A stretch of 64,000 nucleotides of DNA from Cryptomeria japonica. Lineage: Eukaryota > Streptophyta > Pinopsida > Cupressales > Cupressaceae. This document shows positions 1 through 10,362 of this stretch, in pieces. Position 1 is the first letter of the stretch. Every line of letters starts with the position of its first letter. The notes beneath the pieces are model-generated. The model searched no databases. It saw only the letters and a list, made by a program, of their open reading frames with translations, and was not told the origin of the DNA. The position numbers and the translations under genes are program-made. The DNA is taken from the NCBI RefSeq assembly GCF_030272615.1, contig NC_081406.1, positions 184,737,770 through 184,801,769 of the forward strand. Direction: 5' to 3'.

Positions 1-48
1 ACCATAGGACCCCTTAAGACACCAAATTGTGTCGTTAGGGGTCATATT

Positions 49-227
49 CTCTCTCTCTCTCTCTCTCTCTCCTTCTCTCTCTCTCTCACTCTCCTCTCTC
101 TCTCTCTCTCCCTTTCTACCTCTCTCCCTCTCCCCCTCTCTCTCTCTCTCCCTCTCTCTCTCTCTATCTCTATCTCTCTCTAAAATATGGCTAATAAAGT
201 CTCCCTCTCTCCCTCTCTCCCTCTCTC

Positions 228-258
<31 letters not shown>

Positions 259-369
259 CCCTCTCCCCCCTCTCTCTCTCCCTCTCTCTCTCTCTCCCTC
301 TCTCCCTCTCTCTCTCCCTCTCTCTCTCTCTCCCTCTCCTTCTCTCTCCCTCTCTCTCCCTCTCTCTAA
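49..369. repeat. CT-rich microsatellite / low-complexity tract
   Basis: The tract is almost pure CT dinucleotide with scattered CCCT and TTCT interruptions. A short non-repetitive segment reading AAAATATGRCTAATAAA occurs at about 182-198 and again at about 368-384, so the tract looks like two copies of a block of about 185 bp. The long open frames here encode only Ser-Leu-Pro repeats and are artefacts of the repeat. Confidence 0.95.
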
Positions 370-381
370 AATATGACTAAT

Positions 382-540
382 AAAATCCGATAGCTGATTT
401 AATCGGATATCGGATTTCTGCCATGTGGCAGTTTACCAAATAAATGGCGGCAACGGGAAATTGTTTGGGGACCACAAATTTTTGTACTAAAATCGGATAT
501 CGGATAAAATCCGATATCCGATTTTATCCAATATCCGATT
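382..540. repeat. Cluster of ATCGGAT/ATCCGAT palindromes
   Basis: The motif AATCGGATATCGGAT and its reverse complement alternate through this stretch. Bases 489-505 and 509-525 form a perfect 17-bp inverted repeat separated by AAA, and a looser inverted pair lies at 382-416. A further half-site follows at about 531-540. No flanking gene or terminal-repeat structure was found, so the role is unknown. The motif could be the end of a MITE or a cruciform-forming satellite remnant. Confidence 0.8.
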
Positions 541-1416
541 TTTGTATTCAAATTTTCAAATTTCAATTTTCAGCTCGAGAATGCTTTGGTATTTGGCTTG
601 GAAGTGACAAGCCTAGAAAGTCATTTGAAAAAATGTGTTTTTCAGTATTCCTTGATTTTCCAAACTTTACACTGGTGACTGATGACTTTTTTTTTTAACT
701 AAAATTGATAAAATGAAAAGGGTTTTTTAAGGACATTCCCAACTTTCCAACAATATAAGGCTTGTCTTATTTTGACTTTAAGTAATAATTATTATTTATT
801 TTCCAATTGAATTCTGACAATAGTCTTGATTGATATACTAGTTGAAAAACACTCATAACTTTCAAACGATATAACATTTTTTGAAACTGAAACATGCATC
901 ACATCCTATGCTTCGTCTACTATAGGGAAAAAAATAAAAATTCATAAGGTTTTGACCAAGTTAAGGTGGTTAGATGTAGGAGTTTCTAAATTTCTGAAAA
1001 GTTGTAGTAAAAAATTCATAAATAATTATTTAATTTATAAAAAAAAAAAAAAAAAATGAGTCACATCTGGACATGAGTCTAATACTTATATTATAAATAT
1101 TATAAAAAAATATTAAGATTTGATTGTGATTAGGGTGGTCAGACATACATCTACTTCTTATTTTTTTCCTAAAATTTTAGTACCACTGCATTGAAATTTG
1201 AAATTTTCATCAAACAGGATTTTTTTTTCCCAAAAAACAACTAGTAGTTTAGAAACTACATTCAATTTTCTATATATTCTCTTCTTACGTTTTTTAAAAA
1301 TAATGTTCACAACTTATTCAAATTTTCATGTCAAGTTGCATAACTCTGATTTTCTAAAATTTCATTGCCACTTAAGGGCTTGTTTTGGCACACCATGATC
1401 CTACACATACCCATCT
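541..1416. other. AT-rich sequence with no recognisable gene
   Basis: I see no coding similarity, terminal repeats or RNA genes. The segment contains an A-run of about 18 near 1040-1058. It replaces what should be the upstream part of the RLC-1 5' LTR, so a rearrangement breakpoint lies close to 1417. Confidence 0.5.
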
Positions 1417-1562
1417 GTTATTCTAGTATTTTGTTTAAGCATTCCAATATCAATGTTTTGGGTTCCGGTATTAAAGTTTTAATTGCTAATTGTTCCTATA
1501 ATCTGTGACAACTGATTCAACCCCCCTCTTTGTTGTCTTCCAGTTATTTCAACTGTCTAATA
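1417..1562 (+). mobile_element. RLC-1 5' LTR remnant (3' end only)
   Basis: The last ~145 bp match the end of the LTR at about 34712-34856, including the phrases ATTGCTAATTGTT and the C-rich tract before the LTR end. The expected LTR length is about 1.1 kb, judged from the split 3' copy, so most of the 5' LTR is missing. The terminal CA has become TA. A primer-binding site follows directly. Confidence 0.75.
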
Positions 1563-1580
1563 ATTAGTATCAAAGCTCTA
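1563..1580 (+). other. RLC-1 tRNA-Met primer-binding site
   Basis: The sequence ATTAGTATCAAAGCTC is a two-mismatch version of TTGGTATCAGAGC, the plant copia site complementary to initiator tRNA-Met. It directly follows the LTR end. The same motif follows the LTRs at 7462, 44734 and 47702. Confidence 0.75.
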
Positions 1581-1620
1581 GCCTTCTTTGAAAAAAGCTT
1601 AACCGCTTGAGGAAGATCCT

Positions 1621-2775
1621 ATGGTGACTAATAGTTCAAGTTCATCTATTTCATTTGGAGCTATCTTTTGGAGAGCTATTCCTAGGCTTGATGGAACAAA
1701 TTACACAGTATGGAAGATTCAGATGGAGACTCATCTTAGATGTCTTGGTAAGGAGATTTGGGAGATCACACAAAATGGCATTACACATTATAATTCAACA
1801 TCTGACAATCCTCCTCTGACAAACTTGGATAAGGAGCTTGAGAATGATTGTAGAGAAGGAGAATCCCTCTTGTGTGCACTTTTTGATAAACAAATAATGA
1901 GATTAACTGACAAATCATTTGCAAAGATTACATGAGATAAGCTGGAGACTCTTAATGAAGATGACCCTACTATGAAGATTTCTAAACTTGATGGTTACCG
2001 AGTGAAATATGAAAACCTGAAGATGAAAGAAGATGAAAGGTTTAGTGCATTCAATGAAAGGGTAAATGAGATTGTTATGGGAGTTCAATGTTGTGGTATA
2101 ACTTTGAGCGAAGAAGAAATTGTTCCCGACATCCCTACCACCGGCTTACAAGATGAAGGCTACTACTATTAATGAATTGAGAAAAATGGTTAATACTTTT
2201 GTTAACAGAGATACCTTGGTTGGGAAATTATCTTCTTTTGAGCTTGAAGAATTTGGACCTTCTAGAGTTGTGAAGTTTGAACCTTCTTTTCATGCATCTA
2301 CATCATCAACCGGTAAGAAAGATTGGAAATATTTATATGCAAAGGAATTGGATGATATGAAGAGAGAATACAATGAGTTTGAGAAAATTGAAGCACTATT
2401 TACGAGAAGAGTACCTAAAGGACCGGTAGGAAGTAAGTATGAAGGAAAATAACCTTTTAAATGTTTTGCATGTAATAAGATTGGTCATTTTGCATCTAGA
2501 TGTCCTGAAAGGAATTAAAGATTTGAAGAAAGAGTTAGGAGATTATTTAAGCCTAACCCTGGATATCAGAACAAGTATAAGTATAGAAAAAATAGAGACA
2601 AATCATGCTACATAGCGGATGAGGAAGGTGTGAGTGACTCTGATGATGAATCAGCTGAAGACTTTGCTAGTGGTTTTGACAATGGAAAAGAATGGGTGTT
2701 CTTGGATATCAAGGAAGATGTTTCAGCACTAGAAGAGAATGTACCTTAAGAGAAGGCACTTAATGCTAAAATTGA
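1621..2775 (+). pseudogene. gag: RLC-1 gag (copia capsid), degraded
   Basis: This is the nucleocapsid region of a Ty1/copia polyprotein. The start ATG at 1621 lies about 45 bp after the primer-binding site. The N-terminal LDGTNY..W motif (about 1690) is the conserved opening of plant copia gag. A central helical region precedes an intact CX2CX4HX4C zinc knuckle, CFACNKIGHFASRC, at about 2462-2503. The frame is broken by stops near 1933, 2451 and 2516 and by a frameshift near 2120-2165. It shares this order with RLC-2 gag at 7519 and 16878. Capsid assembly and RNA packaging are the family roles; this copy cannot make a full protein. Confidence 0.88.
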
Positions 2776-4260
2776 AGACAAGGATGAATGGGTAATTGAT
2801 AGTGGATGTTCACATCATATGATTGGAGATAAAAGGAAGTTTCCATCTTTGAAAGAATTTGATGACGGTCTAGTTAGATTTGGAGATGACAAAGCATGTA
2901 TGATCAAAGGAAAAGGAACTATATCATAGGATGGTAAGCACAATACTGATAATGTTTATTTTGTTGAAGGTTTGAAGCATAATCTTTTGAGTGTAAGACA
3001 ATTGGTGGATAAGGGATTTCAATTACAGTTCAAGGATGGAAAATGCAAAATCATTAACAGATCTAGTTTGGAGATTGCAACAGGTACATAGACAAAAGGT
3101 AATATATTTCATTTGAATTCTGGTAAGAATACATGTTTGATTGCACAAATTGATGAGATTTGGCTATGGCATAAATAGTTGTGTCATGTGAATTTTGATT
3201 ACATTGTAAAGATCAGTTCAACTAAGGCAGTTAGAGATATACCTAAGATTGTTAAGCCCTATAATCTAGGATGTAAAGAATGTCAAATGAGTAAATAGGT
3301 CAGAACCTCTTTTAAGAGCTAATGATGTTCTTGATCTTATTCATACTGATTTGTGTGGCCCTGCTAGAGTTAAAATTTTTCAAGGTGAGATATTTCATAT
3401 TAATCATTGATGATTATTCTAGAATGATGTGGGTTACTTTTCTAAGGGAGAAATCTAAGGCTTTTGAAAAGTTTAAAATATTTAAGGCTAAAGTAGAAAC
3501 TAAGATAGGATTGAAGATTAAATGTTTGAGGTCAGATCATGGTGGTGAATTCACATTCGGTGAGTTTAATAACTTTTGTGAGAAGCATGGTATAAGGAGA
3601 GAACTTTTTGCTCCTCAGACACCTCAACAGAATGGAGTTGTGGAAAGGAAGAACGCAACTATCTTGGATGTTTCTAGAACAATGATGATGAAAGCTAGTC
3701 TACCTCATATCTACTAGAGAGAAGCAATGACCACAGCGGTTTATACATTCAACAAAGTACATATCAAAGGAGAAACCAGAAAGACACTTACATTTAAGTA
3801 TTTTAGAATCTTTGGTAGTAAATGTTATATCAAAATAGATGATATCATTGGCCAATTTGACCCTAGATGTGATGAAGGATTTTTTCTTGGTTATTCTAAT
3901 GAAATAAAACCATATAGATGTTATAACAAGAGATTGCACATAATTGTGGAGAGTGCTAATGTCAAGGTGGATGAGCTAAATAGAGGTCAAATAAGAGTTT
4001 ATGAGCAAGAACCATTGATGGAAATGCTTATATATGAACTAGTAGAACCTTTACTAGAACATAATGTTGAACCAATTACTCCATAGTATCTGAAAATTCA
4101 ACAGTAAATGAAGAACTAGGAAGAGGAATAGAGAGTCAGAAGACTCCTAGGTAGGTGAGATTGAATCATTCAAAAGACCAAATCATTGGGGATAAGAACA
4201 ATAGAGTAATGACAAGAAGAATAGTGGCAACTAATTAGGTATGTTTAATTTCTCAAGTTG
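2776..4260 (+). pseudogene. pol: RLC-1 protease and integrase, degraded
   Basis: The pol region opens with the retropepsin active site WVIDSGCSHHM (about 2788-2820), intact at Asp-Ser-Gly. A GAG-pre-integrase segment (WLWHK.LCHVNF, about 3160-3196) follows. The integrase core has its first Asp in HTDLCGP (about 3348), the second in RSDHGGEF (about 3535) and the Glu in NGVVERKN (about 3642), so the D,D,E triad survives. Integrase would insert the cDNA. In-frame TAG stops at 3089-3091 and 3296-3298, another near 3717, and a frame change around 3385-3410 inactivate it. The segment after the integrase core is also interrupted. Confidence 0.88.
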
Positions 4261-5800
4261 AACCGGTATCAGTAATTGAAGCATGTAAAGATGAATGTTC
4301 GTTGAAAGCTATGGAAGAAGAATTAGATCAGATTGAGAAAAATAACACATGGACTTTAGTTCCTCAACCTAAAAATAAGAATGTTATTGGAACTAAATGG
4401 GTTTTTAGAAATAAATTGAATGAGGATGGTCAAGTTGTAAGGAATAAGGCTAGATTGGTTTATAAAGGATATTCTCAGAAGGAAGGAATTGATTATGGAG
4501 AGACTTTTGCACCTGTAGCTAGGATTGAATTTGCAAGATTATTTCTTGCCTATGCTGCCCATAAAAACTACAAGGTTTATCAGATTGATGTTAAGTATGA
4601 ATTTTTTAGTGGGGATCATGATGAGGAAGTTTATATTGAGCAACTTGATGGTTTTTCACTTTCAGATGATACAAACATGGTTTGCAAGTCAAGGAAAGCT
4701 TTATATGGATTGAAACAGGCACCTAGAGTTTGGTATGCAAGGTTGGATAAATATCTTTTGAAGCTTGGTTTTACTAAGGTTAATGCTGACAATAATTTAT
4801 ATTATAAGATCACTGATGATGATATACTAATCATTGCAGTATTTGTTGATGACATTATTTTTGGAGGTGAAGATAAGTTGTGCATGGAATTTTCTAAGAA
4901 TATGGAGAAAGAAATTGAAATGTCTATGATTGGGGAAATGAATTTTTTCTTAGGTTTGCAGATTACTCAGACTGAGAAAGGTATTTTCATCTATCAAACT
5001 AAGTATGTTAGCAAATTATTGAAGAAATTTGGTATGGGAGATTCTAAACCGGTAAATACTCCTATGGTTACAAGTGAGAAATCGACAAGGAAAGATGTTT
5101 CTACATGGGTAAATCCTACAAGATACAAATCTATGATTGAAGGTCCACTTTATTTGATTCAGACTAGGACTAACATAATGAATGTTGTTTGTATTGCATC
5201 TAGATTTCAGTGTGATCCTAGAGAAAATCATGAGAGTGCAGTGAAAAGGATTTTTAGATACTTGCAAGGTACATCTGAATATGGTTTGTGGTACCCTAAG
5301 GATGATTAATTTACTTTATGTGCATATACAGATATTGATTGGGCTGGTGATGTTGATGACCAAAAAATTACTTTTGATGGATCTTTCTTTCTTGGAAAGA
5401 AGTTGGTTTCATGGATCAACAAGAAATAATCATATACTTCTTTATCTACTATTGAAGTTGAGTATGTTGTTGCTGCTACTAATTGTACACAAGTTCTATG
5501 GATGAAGAAATTTTTGAAAGATATCAAAGTGCATTGCACTAGATTGGTAGTTATTCACTACGATAACTCAACTACTATTGACATATCAAATAATCCGATA
5601 TTTCATTCTAAGACTAAGCACATATCTATCAAGTATAACTTTTTGAAGGAAAAGGTGGAATAAAATGAAGTTAGACTAGTTTATGTGAACACTAAAGAGT
5701 AGATTGCAGATATTTTCACTAAACCTTTTCCTAAAGAATCATTTGAGTACCTGAGAGACAGATTAGGGGTTTCTACCCCTCCGACAGAGAACTGGTTGAT
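4261..5800 (+). pseudogene. pol: RLC-1 reverse transcriptase and RNase H, degraded
   Basis: A 335-codon open stretch (4302-5309) contains the copia reverse transcriptase: the entry motif [25 protein letters not shown] and the catalytic FVDDI box (about 4843-4857; the Tyr of YVDD is Phe, as in the neighbouring copies). After a stop at 5307 the RNase H domain continues with DIDWAGDVDD, KHISIKYNF and the terminal DIFTKPFPK (to about 5790). RNase H carries further stops, including TAG at 5700-5702 where RLC-2 has CAG. Of the copia copies here this has the best-preserved RT core, but it is still non-functional overall. Confidence 0.9.
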
Positions 5801-6216
5801 TTTTTTGCATCAGTCCGGTATGTATTATCAAAAATAAAATTCATTCTAGCACTGATGTAGGGATGCTACTGCTCAGGGGGAGTAGTTAGCCTTGTGATTC
5901 AGTGTTTTATATTTTTGCTTTGATATTTTTGTCATATTTATGGCATTGATGTCAAAGGGGGAAAGATATTGATGTGAAAAACTTAAGGAAAAACTTAAGG
6001 AGTTGTCTACATTAGGGGGAGAGATATATGTGTAATACAGAGCTTTACAAAGATATCATTCACAAGGGGGGTTTTGCCTTTATTTCATAACTCCATTTCT
6101 ATATCTTTATGTGGTAGATTGTTGGTTGTCTTCCATTGGGGAAGACTTGTTTGGAATTTCTTGGTACATAGATGTTTTTCACATCTAGTGTTGCCATCAA
6201 TTTCAAAGGGGGAGAT
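5801..6216 (+). other. RLC-1 3' untranslated region and polypurine tract
   Basis: There is no ORF after the RNase H stop. GGGGGAG-type purine runs occur near 5875 and 6015, and the tract AAAGGGGGAGA at about 6205-6215 directly precedes the 3' LTR start TGTTGG at 6217. By family knowledge this last tract primes plus-strand synthesis. The repeated purine runs upstream are typical of this copia group and also occur in RLC-5 (52089-52099) and RLC-4. Confidence 0.75.
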
Positions 6217-6400
6217 TGTTGGCCATTTGGAGGAATTGATTATGTGTTGCATTGATGTTTTGTCATTTATGTAAACACTAGCTATTTTGGATGCTTTACC
6301 AACACCCTTTTGGTCTATCCTATTTGCTTAGAAGCTTGGTTTGTGATTTCGGCGAGGGTTTCACTAGAAGAGCTTTGATGAATTGCATAAGTGGTGTTGG
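6217..6400 (+). mobile_element. RLC-1 3' LTR, first part (split by RLC-2)
   Basis: It starts TGTTGGCCATTTGG, close to the RLC-4 LTR starts at 36131 and 54551 (shared GGAATTGATTATG and TTGCATTGATGTTTTGT). It stops at GCATAAGTGGTGTTGG, and its continuation TGTGGCTTCTGC is found only at 33958. The 5 bp GTTGG at 6396-6400 is repeated at 33953-33957 as the target-site duplication of RLC-2. Confidence 0.85.
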
Positions 6401-7461
6401 TGTTGGTATTTTGGATACATTGATATGGTTTTGTCATTGATGTCAACACCTATCATCACTTGTCAACACTTATCAGCCCTTGGAGATCTTTGGTTATGTT
6501 CACTGGCAAGTCAGAGACATACGCATAGTCACTAGTATTTGGTTCACCGACAGATTATATTATTCACCGACACTTGGAATGACTTGGAGACTACTTGATT
6601 ATGTCGAAGACATTATTTGGTCACTTCGTTTTGGTGATTTGGCTATTGGTTTACTTGGGTTTGCATATTTGTTGTTACCAGTAAATAGGTCCTGGATATA
6701 CATCGGCAGACATATCTATTTGAGATCAACATGACACATTATGGAAATGATTTATTATTATTTTAAATGCATTGAGACGACATCATGCATCGGATATTGA
6801 TTTATTTGTAATTAATTTCATTATAATATCTTTTAGTGAGATGACGTACTCAATTAGTTTTAGGTTATGGTATAAACGTAAGATCTCATTTGTGAGATTG
6901 ACATATGCAAGGAAAAAGATTGCAATAAGGTATATGTGAAAATAAGCAGAGCTATACATGAATATATCATTTGAAGGTTGAAGGAAGGTTTTTGTGAAGG
7001 CAATCAGAACTTAACCAGTACTAAATCCTGCATATGAAGATGCTATCTTAAGAAGTACATTATCATTGGATTTAACCATCCAATTGTAGTCAGTGTGACT
7101 CTCATTTTGTGATTGAGCAGTGAGCTCTAGGCAGCTGGCCTTTTTGCATGTGTAGAATCCATATTGTACACACATACTATCTGTAGTAGTATCGTTTGAT
7201 TATGGGTAAGGCTTCCCACCATGGTTTTTCCCCTTACAGGGTTTCCACATAGAAATATTTGTGTTATGTGTTGTGGATGTTGTTGTCTTTCTGTTTCATG
7301 CATTAATCTTTACCAGTACTACAATTAACTGATAAAACTATCTACCGACATAAAGTTTGGTTTACTGACATTAAGCATTAAGTTTTGTTTAAGTTAATTC
7401 TGGTTGAATTTATTGGACAACTAATTCACCCCCCCCTCTCAGTTATCTCTGGGACCTAACA
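6401..7461 (+). mobile_element. RLC-2 5' LTR
   Basis: It runs from TGTTGGTATT to CCTAACA, 1,061 bp. Positions from about 7068 onward match 20572-20714 and 33719-33952 almost base for base, which defines the other LTR. A TATA-like TATAAACG at about 6871 is followed by a GTAAGATCTCAT box shared with the RLC-1 and RLC-4 LTRs. A C-rich tract (about 7431-7440) lies just inside the 3' end. Confidence 0.88.
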
Positions 7462-7479
7462 ATTGGTATCAGAGCATAG
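7462..7479 (+). other. RLC-2 tRNA-Met primer-binding site
   Basis: ATTGGTATCAGAGCATAG begins directly after the LTR end and is a perfect copy of the TGGTATCAGAGC core. Confidence 0.9.
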
Positions 7480-7518
7480 TCCTCTTTTTGTAGAAGTTTA
7501 ATAGCTTGAGGAGATCCA

Positions 7519-7960
7519 ATGTCTTCTAACTATTTCAGGAAGGACAGTCTGAAACTTGATGGAACTAACTATGGCATATGGAAGATCAGGATGGAGACAT
7601 ATTTGAATCGCATTGAAAAGGACATGTGGGATGTTACAAAGAATGGTTATACTGCTCCTACTCAAGGTAAACATAATCCACCTAACTTGGCTAAATATGA
7701 GGAAAATGATTGCAAAGCAAGAGAAGCACTTTTGAGCACATTGTCAGATCAGCAAGTCATGGGATTATCAGATAGATTTACTGCTAAAGCTATTTGGGAC
7801 AAACTAGAAACACTGAATGAAGGAGATTCCCAGTCAAAATTGCAACACTTGAATGCTTCTGAGTCAGGTATGAAAATTTGAAAATGGAAGAAGATAAAAG
7901 GATTTCTACTTTTATGGAAAGAGTAAATGAAATTGTTTTGGGTATACAATGTTGTGGAGG
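7519..7960 (+). pseudogene. gag: RLC-2 gag, N-terminal part (interrupted)
   Basis: Copia gag starts at ATG 7519, about 40 bp after the primer site, with KLDGTNYGIWKIRMETYL near its N-terminus and a helical capsid-like region. The frame is open for 120 codons, then broken by a frameshift near 7865-7880. The sequence resumes as MEEDKRISTFMERVNEIVLG up to TGTTGTGGAGG at 7960, where LARD-1 is inserted. The reading continues at 16878 with the expected TLSEDDIVSKVLRALPLAYKM, so the gene was contiguous before that insertion. Confidence 0.88.
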
Positions 7961-10136
7961 TTTTGTTCATAAAAAATGATTAATCCAAGTATAGCTGCAA
8001 TCCTTCTATGAAATGGCCAATTTCAGTCTACAAAACACATCAGGGCTTGGACAACATAACATAGGACCCTAATTGATCCTCCTGCACTTCAGGTTATGCT
8101 AAACCTAGGGGGGACACCCTTTTGATGCATTAAATACAATGATTACAAACATCTGACTGCATCAACAATAAGAAGATAGATCATTCCACAAACTCACCAA
8201 ATTTAGAAACACATTATAGATTGGCTAAATCTATATAAACCATAGATAAAATAGAGCTTGGAATGAAAATAACACAACCCCTGAACATAAAGGGAAATAG
8301 ATTATCTTTAAATTTTTTAATTTGAAACTATCCCCAAATCTTTCAAAAACCAATGTCTTGTTCATTGGGCAATAGAGTCACATAGAGAACTACAAAAGTG
8401 TATCCTAGTCACAAATTGGTTTTCCTTACCAGATATCCCTGCATTAATACCTTATACTAATGCATTACTCAATTTATTCACAAAATCATCAGATCTGGGA
8501 CACATTCCATTATTCATGACTGATTATAGAGTTTAAAACCTTCATTGAAGGATACCCACAAACAATCACACTACCTCCTTGAAATTGACAAATTTCATCC
8601 TCCTTAAGGATTCAATTCATAATAATGAAATACATACACAGAGACAATATTGTGTGGAATTTACTCATGCCTGACACAAGTAAGACCTACAACTAGATAA
8701 CCACATCTATGACACTACACTATAACCTCTATACCCTGAAAAAATTCATAGAATTTTACACATTTGGGTCAAGCAATTCAGAACTAGAAGCCATGAAATC
8801 TGGAGCACTTCCTCCAAAATCTGGAACCATTACAATGAGAAGAAAATGGGAATAAGAAGAGGAGGGAAAAATATAAGAAGTCATCAGCTTTTGCCAAGTG
8901 TATTCTTTTCTAACTGAAATCAATTTTCTTCCTCCTTCCCATGGAAAATTCTCTCAAAATATCCCATATCTGTTAACATTAACTACATGACTCGATTCCT
9001 TATCTTGAGAGCTTTCTGTTGATATATAATACTTGATATTTTGGGAAAACATTAGCCTCTGGGCAAATTAAACTTGAATATGGATCCATCATTTAAATTT
9101 TTTGAATTTCTCCATAGTTAAAACTATATCATTTAATTTTGATTTTTCTCTCATTTCTGGCTTGACGCCCTGCCACATGTCATCCTGTCATTTGCTGACA
9201 AGGTCCACTAGGCACCACCTGGGATGACACCTCACCTTTTTCGACTTGTTTACCTTGTCATCACCACTGGACTACCACTTGTCTGCCTTGTCATCACCAC
9301 TAGACTACCACTTGTCTGCTTGCTTGTCACCACATCATTGCCACCTTAGTGAAACCTCAGTGATGTGCATCTTTGGGCTCTGAAATCACGCACGTCATTA
9401 GATCATTTTGAATCTACATGCTCTTTAACAATTCGCCATTTCATGAAGCTTAACCGGCGAGCATCTCCCTTTCGCGAAATCGAACTGGCCACCAAATCTT
9501 ACTGAACTTGCAGGGTCTTTAACACTTCACCTGAGCTTTTTTGCCATTTTGTGAAGGGTATTCTTCAAGGATATTACCTTCATGAATCAACACACACCAT
9601 AGATCTCGAGCAACTTCCTTGCTTGTTAAGTCACCCTTTCTCTGCAAAACTCACTAGTAGCTGAAATAGGGACTTGTCAAACCCTACAAATTGAAAACAA
9701 ACTGAGCTTTGAAAATTGAGCAAATGGATTCATAAAGACTTGAAAATTTGTATTTTGAGTCACATTCATGCATAGAATTGAATCCATTTTTAATTTTACC
9801 ATGATGATAAATAGGGAAAAATTTATAAGAGCTCAAAGTAGGCTACTTGGTAAAATTTGCATTTGCACCTAAAATGCACTTTCAGCTCACCCCTTGAAAT
9901 GGGTACCTGATAAATTGATCCAAACTAAAATCTAAAAGTTGCACATCACTGCATAGGCCAAATCAAAGGTGTACAACAAGTTTCCAAATCCTTAGCCTTT
10001 GAAAATCAACTGGCTCCATTTTACCCTCTCTCTAACTAGGCCACCTGAATAGGATTAGGTGTCTTTCTGAAAGTGAAATAGCAAATTTTTTCAAAATGGG
10101 GCTCAAAACTTGACTCAAATTTAAAGAGTCCCAATA
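7961..10136 (-). mobile_element. LARD-1 LTR (left copy, 3' LTR in minus orientation)
   Basis: It begins TTTTGTTCATAAAA, a one-base variant of TGTTGTTCATAAAA in the right copy, and ends GAGTCCCAATA; length 2,176 bp. It matches 12562-14252 and about 16391-16872. A 33-35 bp unit (TTGTCATCACCACT..ACTACCACTTGTCTG) is duplicated at about 9251-9318 here but is single in the right LTR (about 13835-13870). Confidence 0.85.
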
Positions 10137-10362
10137 GTGGCTCTGACTGGGGATGGTTGATTGCAAGATCAACACAAGAATTCAAAATCTATGGTTAAGC
10201 AGACCACCCAAAAATGGACCACTCTCTCTTCTCTTCTAAAAAACAAAGGGCTCTTTATTCTACCCAAACAACAGGGCACATTATTGAAAACCGCACAACT
10301 GAAGCAAAGCAATTGTACAAAATATACAACTTATAAATGGCCCTGCGCCATTAAAACTGAAA
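10137..10362. other. LARD-1 internal segment without a gene
   Basis: This short non-coding stretch lies between the left LTR and the end of the minus-strand ORF. It begins GTGGCTCTGACTGGGG, which resembles a primer-binding site on the plus strand. That makes the internal region odd, because primer-like motifs sit at both ends in opposite orientation. Confidence 0.4.

Noticed and set aside
29-376. Open frames of up to 115 codons over the CT tract
   Set aside because: They encode only Ser-Leu-Pro repeats forced by the microsatellite.
6217-7461. A single 1.24-kb LTR serving as both the 3' end of RLC-1 and the 5' end of the next element
   Set aside because: A second TGTTGG start at 6401, the GTTGG duplication at 33953 and the LTR continuation at 33958 show two LTRs, one inserted in the other.
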